A stretch of DNA of 8,497 nucleotides from an uncultured Thomasclavelia sp. Lineage in GTDB: Bacteria; Bacillota_I; Bacilli_A; Erysipelotrichales; Coprobacillaceae. The stretch's first letter is position 1. Each line of letters opens with the position of its first letter. Under the pieces are notes generated by a model. The model was given only the letters and a program-made list of their open reading frames with translations. It made no database searches and was not told the DNA's origin. This document shows positions 1 through 5,707 of this stretch, piece by piece. The position numbers and the translations under genes are program-made. The DNA lies in NCBI GenBank assembly GCA_910588165.1, contig CAJUOR010000067.1, positions 1 through 8,497 on the forward strand, read 5' to 3'.

Positions 1-58
1 TGGCTGTCCAAAGCACCCAGTCGGTCTTGGTGTATGCCTCGCGGTTGTCCAGAGCCTG
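1..58 (-). other. Possible foreign coding fragment at a junction (glutaminase-like peptide)
   Basis: Read on the minus strand one base off the fiber frame, this edge segment encodes ALDNREAYTKTDWVLWTA and runs off the window. The LDxRxxYTKxDWxxWTA pattern resembles a conserved motif of the DUF4965/GtaA-type glutaminase proteins, as recalled, not searched. In the fiber frame the same bases give a Pro/Gly/Arg-rich peptide (QPRGIHQDRLGALDS) that does not look like a fiber end. GC is 35 of 60 in bases 1-60 but 27 of 60 in each of the next two 60-base blocks. Upstream of ~base 60 this second frame stops looking like that family, which places the junction at about 50-62. It could be an assembly chimera, a contig-end artefact or a real rearrangement; a chance reading is not excluded. 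Confidence 0.42.
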
Positions 59-2213
59 AAGAAGTGTATGTTCTAGAACCAATCTGGTCAATTGTAACAG
101 AGGTTCCGTTGACAGAGCCCGCAATATTGTGTTCCTCAATTCCGGAAGACTTCTCGTACCCACCCATTCCTCTTAGTGTTGTTGAACCATGTCCTAATGG
201 GCATATAATAGGTGTTGCATAAGCCCCACTAGAAGTACCATCAATTATAATTAAAAAGTTAAAATTACTTGATGTTTCACTTAGTGTTAATGTGCCACCC
301 TTAGCCACACTGCCGCTCCATAAAGAAACCACTCTTCGACCATTGGCAGCATAATTATGAGTGTGGCTTGAAGCTGCAGCACCAATAACAGTACGAACCG
401 TTGTAGGTGTTATGGCTCTTAGCTCATATCCATTCCATGCAGCTAAATATGAACACGTTGTAATAGCTGACGCTCCATAATTGAGATATGAAGCAGTACC
501 GTTAGTTCTATCAATTAAATAATTAGCTTTATCAATTTTCCCACTAAATGAACCATCCGGTTTAATTGAAACTATTTTTGCTACATTACTACCGGCATTA
601 AAATCACTGTCCTTGACATATGAAAATATTAAATGATCTAAAAATGAATCACTGTCATACGCCCCTATTTCCCATGAGCCATTTGTCGTTTTGATACTTG
701 CAAAGGGTGAATAGCCATTAACGGTATTCTGTCTAAAAATAACAGAATTTCTGCCATTACCCCAAGAGGAAGAATTTCCCCCTCGCTTTAACTGTCCGAT
801 AATATTTCCTTTGACTTCAACATCACTATAAAAAATAGACTTCCAACCTACCTCAAAAGTGTTTGCTAACTCTGCTATCTTTCCAATCGCAAAACCTAGA
901 CCCTTCTTGAAAATAGACCAAATTTTAGATATTGCCGGACCTACCACTAATAAGGAAGCTGAAGTAAAATAATCACTTGCCTTTAAGATAACATCATAAG
1001 ATGAATTGGTTTCTGCTGCAAAAATATGTGTACCATTCGTTACACTGTAAGCATCAGTATAGCTAGACAATGTAACCGTTGTATAACTGCTTTCCGATTT
1101 TTTCTTATACTGCAGTTGATAAGTTTTGGTATTCTTGCTGTTTAAAGGAGTTATCTTGGCAGAGAATGTTGCTTTCAGATACACACCATTTGAATCAGCC
1201 ATACCTGACTGATTGCATCGGATAACTGATAAAGCACTTACCTTAGGTCTTTCATAGGCCAATACTGTAATCTCCTTAGAAGTACTAGCCTTCCTACCTC
1301 GTGAGTCGGTAACGGTAACACTTATCGTTAAAGTACCTGAGCCGGTAATCACATCTGTCGTAAAATCAGCACTTGTATATGTCCCACCATTCGCACTTGT
1401 TGAATATTTACTAATAGATGAACCCTCGGCGCCACTTGCTAAAATAGACACTTTTATGGTGGATTTCCCTTGTACATAAGCCCCAAACTGTGTCAGATTG
1501 TTTGTACCATCAGTTACACTTAATGAAACAGTTGGTACAATACTAGATGGAATAGCTAGTATAATTGTCTTGCTGGATGTTCCGACAACACTACTGCCTG
1601 AATAAGTAGTAAACGTTAAGACGCACGATAAACTTATACCTGTCGTATTCTGATTAGCAAGATTTATTGGCGGTGTCCAAGGAATTATTGTGTCTGTTGA
1701 TTTATCCGCAATTGTTCCTGAAGCACTGCCACATTTGTATGTAATCGTACTTGTAAAGGCTGAGTTATTCTTTGTAACCGTAATGTTTTGAGCAGACCCA
1801 AGTGTACCATTATCCACGCTGAAACTAGAAGCTGCAAGATCAATAGCCATATTGTAGCTGAATGTTTGACTACGTCCACTGGCATTAGATGACATCGCAA
1901 ATGAAATGGCAGTTGTTCCTGTGGTTTTATTTTTTACAGTGTACCAACTAGATGTATATACAATATTGCTTGTCCATTGACTAGGCGAATTTGCTTTTAA
2001 TGTGATTGCCGTCTTTTTTGAACCGGCGATGGTAGGTGTACAAACAATGTTATACCCAAAATAGCTGCTGCCTGAAACTGCCTTAACTGTAATTCGGAAT
2101 CTGTACTGCATATCGGCTCCTGAACGTTTCTTCTCATATGCAAATATCAGTCCAATCATTGGCGATGTTTCACTTCCGAAGTTTGATGGTGCCCCTAATT
2201 GTATAAAAGCCAT
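1..2213 (-). CDS. Tail fiber / minor structural adhesin, DUF859-like (C-terminus cut by window edge)
   Basis: The minus-strand frame starts at ATG 2213 and has no stop through base 3, giving 737 visible residues. It is rich in Ser, Thr, Gly and Asn, as phage fibers are. I read a beta-rich N-terminal domain (~1-124), then Ig-like segments at ~125-221, ~222-320 and ~323-416. The second holds the DSRGRK signature at 303-308, followed by VLAYERP (317-323), a pattern I associate with DUF859 siphovirus structural proteins. Residues 436-469 (GLGFAIGKIAE...EVGW...VEVKG) form a connector common in Bacillota phage fibers. An HTH triplet at 617-619 precedes a C-terminal segment beginning VVSLWSGS. The likely role is host-surface binding at the tail tip; the family link is from memory of its motifs. 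It lies 18 nt after the hub gene and has a strong ribosome binding site. The last ~19 residues (from ~base 58 to the edge) are probably not native; see the junction entry. Confidence 0.82.
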   Translation of the reverse strand, partial: MAFIQLGAPSNFGSETSPMIGLIFAYEKKRSGADMQYRFRITVKAVSGSSYFGYNIVCTPTIAGSKKTAITLKANSPSQWTSNIVYTSSWYTVKNKTTGTTAISFAMSSNASGRSQTFSYNMAIDLAASSFSVDNGTLGSAQNITVTKNNSAFTSTITYKCGSASGTIADKSTDTIIPWTPPINLANQNTTGISLSCVLTFTTYSGSSVVGTSSKTIILAIPSSIVPTVSLSVTDGTNNLTQFGAYVQGKSTIKVSILASGAEGSSISKYSTSANGGTYTSADFTTDVITGSGTLTISVTVTDSRGRKASTSKEITVLAYERPKVSALSVIRCNQSGMADSNGVYLKATFSAKITPLNSKNTKTYQLQYKKKSESSYTTVTLSSYTDAYSVTNGTHIFAAETNSSYDVILKASDYFTSASLLVVGPAISKIWSIFKKGLGFAIGKIAELANTFEVGWKSIFYSDVEVKGNIIGQLKRGGNSSSWGNGRNSVIFRQNTVNGYSPFASIKTTNGSWEIGAYDSDSFLDHLIFSYVKDSDFNAGSNVAKIVSIKPDGSFSGKIDKANYLIDRTNGTASYLNYGASAITTCSYLAAWNGYELRAITPTTVRTVIGAAASSHTHNYAANGRRVVSLWSGSVAKGGTLTLSETSSNFNFLIIIDGTSSGAYATPIICPLGHGSTTLRGMGGYEKSSGIEEHNIAGSVNGTSVTIDQIGSRTYTSSGSGQPRGIHQDRLGALDS

Positions 2214-2220
2214 TGGTTAA

Positions 2221-2229
2221 TCCCCCTTT
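2221..2229 (-). promoter_or_regulatory. Ribosome binding site of the fiber gene
   Basis: The minus strand reads AAAGGGGGA, then a 7-nt spacer (TTAACCA), then ATG at 2213. It sits in the only real intergenic gap of the window (2214-2231). The strength and spacing decide the fiber start and suggest independent, efficient translation rather than coupling by stop/start overlap. Confidence 0.75.
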
Positions 2230-2231
2230 CT

Positions 2232-5000
2232 CTACCCCGTATAATCAAGGTTCACATTTCCCGAACCATCTTGTGTAATTGTATATCCAAAGAAATTGAA
2301 TTCTTGGGTTACCTCCAACTGTGGAATGACACCTTTACCGGCGGAGTTAAAAGTCTGGACCTTGTTGCCATTAACGACGATTGAAATCTCATCATTATCA
2401 ACAACAACCTTGTTAGGTGAGTCTGGCTGTCCGATAGTCAGCCCATCGATATCAAATGTGAAATACTTAGTGATATTAGTAATCTGTTCTTGCAGTCCGC
2501 CATTGACCGCTTCTAAAATGCTTTGTTGTTGTGTAAACTGTAAGGTCATTTGTTCAGCCATCAATTTTAACTGTGATTCTACTGTTTCCTTGAATGTATT
2601 ATAATCACTAGATTCAGTATAGGACTGTAATGCCTCAAGAACGATTTCTTCGGCTGTTGAAGTTATCAAAGTATTTATTTCTAATAGGTTTTGTTGAACA
2701 TCTGCAACTTCGTCTTTGATATTATCGAAAACTTCTTGATCAGGTGTCCAAACCTTAATAATCGTAAATGTAGAAGCTATGCCTGCAACATCGGATTGCA
2801 ATTTGATATTCAAAGCCTTCTGACTATCAGTTAATAGTGGGGTCTGATTAGATATGACTAATTCCTTAGTAGCAGTATTAACTGTTAACCCATCTTGTCC
2901 ACTGGTTACATCAGTCCAGGTTAATCCATCATTTGAATATTGCCATTTCGCATATAAGCATTCCTGAAATTGCGGTGTAAGTGCGATTTGTTCAGGTTCG
3001 TACATTGTTCCATCTACACTTGCAAACGTTGAGCCGGAAGCAAGAATAGAACACGTTGCGGCATCTTTCCCTTCTGTCCCCTTTGTACCATCGGAAACTA
3101 AAGAAAAAGACAATTCAGCTGAAACTGATTTGTCTGTATCATAGCTATATGTACAAATATAGGTCGTTGCCTTTTGAGAGAAATTATCAGTTAGCACTAA
3201 AGTCCCGTCTATAACTTGCTCATGATTTTCAAATTCACCATCAACCTTTTCCCATTGAATTTTTGATGGATCTATAGCTTCCTCTTTACCTTTAATTTTA
3301 ATTACAGGTTTAATTATTTGATTTTGGACCCTATAATCAGGTGTGTAGATGTCAGATGATGGGGAATACACTTGTTGCGTACCATATTTAGCTGATAGTG
3401 TAATTGTTGGCCTAAATTCTAACTGTTTTACTGTTGATTCAAGCTCCGACACAGACTTTAATACTAGTTCGCCATTTTCATTCAGCAACAACGAAGGATT
3501 ATCAATGATACCATTCTCATTCCTTTTACCCATGCGTATAATACCATTATCCAAATCAAAATCAAAGAAATTCCCTTTCAATATTCCCGCATAAATATTG
3601 TCTGCAATCATACCGTCGCCGGTAATTAGGGTTGTCCATACAAACTCACCATTTTCTTTATGATTAGCAATTTGCAAAGAGCCACCTTTCATCCTTGTTG
3701 CCTTCGTTGCCTCTTCAATTGTTGAAGCATTATATACAGTTAATCCATTTATAGGATCACCATACATAAAATAAGCACTACCGGCATTGATTTCCTGGTT
3801 CCATTTATCTAAAATTGACCCATGAAAATCTTTACTTACTCCATTTACCTTATTCTCTAAATCAGTAACACTGTTTTGAATCTCACTTAATTGTGATGTT
3901 ACTGTGCGTTTATAGTTATTTAATTCAAAATAATTATTTGCCGGATTGAGTAAATCGTCTTTATAACGATAGACTCTAGCTATCAATCGCAAATTATCAA
4001 ACTTAGATATAACAACTTTAATTGTGTCGCCTAATCGGATTTCCTCTTCTTCATAACCTAGCTTTTTCAAATCTGCCGAAACAATCGCATACTGTGTTTT
4101 TGACTGAATATTACTGATAAGAAAATCGTAGGTCCTTTGTAACAAATTACTTGGGTCTGTTACAGCACCTTCATTTACGATGGTTACACGATGATGCCTT
4201 TGTCCATCTACAAGCAAACCATACTTATCTTTATACTGTTCATCTAGCTCGATCCACGTCTGTCCTAATGGTTTATCACATGGATTTCCCTTCGCCTTAG
4301 ACCAAACAACATCTGCAAAGTTAGTTAAAATGGCATTTCCTTCCTCATCAATACCGGTAGAAGCCCCATAACCAAATGCTGATGTATAAGTGTATCCCGA
4401 TGGTAAAGTTATATTGATACTTTTTATTTCTCTATCATCGTAAATTACTTTTCCTCTATCAGAGCCAACTCTTTTCACAATATCTACATATCTTACAATT
4501 CTATGATTGTAAAATTCTATTCTTTCAGACAGCTCCCCGCCTACAGCCTCAGTCCACGCATAAATAACTTCCTTTAATTGCTTTTTGCTCCTTTGCATAT
4601 AGAAACTACCTGAAATATCACTTCTTCCAACATTCCAATCACTGACGGGCATACAGTTATCAAATATTTTAGTTAATCCATTGATAACTGTGTTACCTGT
4701 TATATTAACAAAATCAACATAATTAGAAAGTGTTGAATAAAAAGAACTTTCACACGTTACTTCTAATCTATCATCACTTTGACTGATGCTGTCAACAATA
4801 TACTCGTACCATTTGTTTTCTTCGTGGTCTTTAAAAAGAATATGGTAGCCTTTATGCAAATCCTCATCCTCTACTAAAGAAAACGCTAATGTGTGATAAT
4901 TATTGATCATTCTATCTCGTGATGCACTGATACAGTCCTGCAAAAGGATAGTATGGCTGTACTTTTCAAATTCATTTAAAACAATAAATTCATATATCAT
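2232..5000 (-). CDS. Tail hub / tail-associated minor structural protein (prophage tail endopeptidase family)
   Basis: This 922-residue protein follows Dit, the classic position of the gp27-like Tal hub. Residues ~1-365 resemble the N-terminal region of phage minor structural (anti-receptor) proteins of the Prophage_tail type: IYDDREIKSINITLPSGY near 186-203, then a long hub segment ending with EIRLGDTIKVV. A short helical stretch (~365-392) leads to a strand-rich connector (~400-495) containing GDGMIADNIYAGILKGNFFDFD. Two Ig-like segments follow (~530-635 and ~650-750), joined by a collagen-like GTKGTEGKDA (638-647). Next come a probable coiled coil (~752-842) and a C-terminal module opening FTFDIDGLTIG (847-857). 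I see no zinc-peptidase or lysozyme motif, so the family name does not prove enzyme activity. The start chosen is ATG 5000, where TGATG overlaps the Dit stop by one base and an AGGCAGG site lies 10 nt away; an in-frame GTG at 5009 would add three residues. The inferred role is a tail-tip trimer opening the DNA channel and carrying adhesion domains. Confidence 0.88.
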   Translation of the reverse strand: MIYEFIVLNEFEKYSHTILLQDCISASRDRMINNYHTLAFSLVEDEDLHKGYHILFKDHEENKWYEYIVDSISQSDDRLEVTCESSFYSTLSNYVDFVNITGNTVINGLTKIFDNCMPVSDWNVGRSDISGSFYMQRSKKQLKEVIYAWTEAVGGELSERIEFYNHRIVRYVDIVKRVGSDRGKVIYDDREIKSINITLPSGYTYTSAFGYGASTGIDEEGNAILTNFADVVWSKAKGNPCDKPLGQTWIELDEQYKDKYGLLVDGQRHHRVTIVNEGAVTDPSNLLQRTYDFLISNIQSKTQYAIVSADLKKLGYEEEEIRLGDTIKVVISKFDNLRLIARVYRYKDDLLNPANNYFELNNYKRTVTSQLSEIQNSVTDLENKVNGVSKDFHGSILDKWNQEINAGSAYFMYGDPINGLTVYNASTIEEATKATRMKGGSLQIANHKENGEFVWTTLITGDGMIADNIYAGILKGNFFDFDLDNGIIRMGKRNENGIIDNPSLLLNENGELVLKSVSELESTVKQLEFRPTITLSAKYGTQQVYSPSSDIYTPDYRVQNQIIKPVIKIKGKEEAIDPSKIQWEKVDGEFENHEQVIDGTLVLTDNFSQKATTYICTYSYDTDKSVSAELSFSLVSDGTKGTEGKDAATCSILASGSTFASVDGTMYEPEQIALTPQFQECLYAKWQYSNDGLTWTDVTSGQDGLTVNTATKELVISNQTPLLTDSQKALNIKLQSDVAGIASTFTIIKVWTPDQEVFDNIKDEVADVQQNLLEINTLITSTAEEIVLEALQSYTESSDYNTFKETVESQLKLMAEQMTLQFTQQQSILEAVNGGLQEQITNITKYFTFDIDGLTIGQPDSPNKVVVDNDEISIVVNGNKVQTFNSAGKGVIPQLEVTQEFNFFGYTITQDGSGNVNLDYTG

Positions 5001-5707
5001 CACAACCACACCTGCCTATAATTCGTATTTAAAGAAATATCAGAAGGGTTTGTAATAAGTTTAGTGGTTGACTTTGGGCTTAAAACAAAACTCGACCATA
5101 TCGAATTTTCAAAATCAAAGCAACCATTAGCAAGAACCCCATCACGATATATCTTTCTTTTCTCAGTATCAATCTTCCATTGCCCACTTAATCCATTTTC
5201 ATCAAAAATAGATACTTTAGATATACCGCCATCAATGCCACATACAAATTGTTGAATATCGTTTGTTAAAGAGAATTCAATAATCGGAAAAGCCTCATGT
5301 GAACCATTATTAAATAATTCATTATTACCAGATGTCATTTCTACATCATAACTTAATGGAAAACAATCAAATGATAAACTAAGTTCTGCAAACACTTCAT
5401 GTTCTTTGATAGTTGTAATCTTTTGACAAGTTGCCATCCAATATCGCTCGATGTCATCAAAAATAAGTTGCTTTCTTTGTATAGAAGTAAACATATCGGC
5501 ATTTAATATATCAAGCTTACCATTTACCTCATTCCTGTTATTCCCCTCAATCAACATTCTGACCGTAATTGTTCTATTGGTAAACTTACCGCTACTTGTT
5601 ACTTCATTTTTCTGAAGTGCAACCTTATTTAAAGAAAAAGAAGGGAGGGGATCCCTTCCTGATACATCTATCACTTCATATTTTTTTTGATTGAAAGTCA
5701 TTATCAT
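5000..5707 (-). CDS. dit: Distal tail protein (Dit), siphovirus tail component family
   Basis: The 235-residue product matches the usual size of a classical Dit without carbohydrate-binding insertions. Dit forms a hexameric ring linking the tail tube to the hub and baseplate. Recognition rests on the N-terminal half (~1-120), with the NRTITVRMLIEGNNRNEV and IFDDIERYWMATCQKI segments and the SLSFDCFPLSYD strand typical of the Sipho_tail / phi3626 gp14-like family. It also rests on NGSHEAFPIIEFSL (~132-145), which leads into a beta-rich, galectin-like C-terminal domain containing RKIYRDG. ATG 5707 overlaps the tape measure stop as ATGA. An AAAGGGGG site lies 11 nt upstream and an AGGA 4 nt upstream; a second ATG at 5701 is possible but further from the site. 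The stop overlaps the next start as TGATG, so the three proteins are probably translationally coupled. Gene order tape measure-Dit-hub strongly supports the call. Confidence 0.9.
   Translation of the reverse strand: MIMTFNQKKYEVIDVSGRDPLPSFSLNKVALQKNEVTSSGKFTNRTITVRMLIEGNNRNEVNGKLDILNADMFTSIQRKQLIFDDIERYWMATCQKITTIKEHEVFAELSLSFDCFPLSYDVEMTSGNNELFNNGSHEAFPIIEFSLTNDIQQFVCGIDGGISKVSIFDENGLSGQWKIDTEKRKIYRDGVLANGCFDFENSIWSSFVLSPKSTTKLITNPSDISLNTNYRQVWL
5011..5017 (-). promoter_or_regulatory. Ribosome binding site deciding the hub start
   Basis: The minus strand reads AGGCAGG inside the end of the Dit gene. It lies 10 nt before ATG 5000 but only 1 nt before GTG 5009, so spacing favours the ATG. 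The match to AGGAGG is imperfect, and coupling through the TGATG overlap may supply much of the initiation. Confidence 0.5.

Noticed and set aside
34..222. 62-residue plus-strand open frame at the left edge
   Set aside because: It spans the suspected junction and is antisense to the fiber gene; no recognisable protein pattern.
1..400. Variable repeat of a diversity-generating retroelement at the fiber C-terminus
   Set aside because: No C-type-lectin-like ending, no run of adenine-biased codons, and no template repeat or reverse transcriptase in the window.
1685..1900. 71-residue minus-strand frame inside the fiber gene
   Set aside because: It is out of frame with the continuous 737-codon fiber frame, which has the family motifs throughout.
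2232..5000. Peptidase activity implied by the family name of the hub protein
   Set aside because: No zinc-binding or other catalytic motif was found; the family's N-terminal domain is structural, so no enzyme is claimed.
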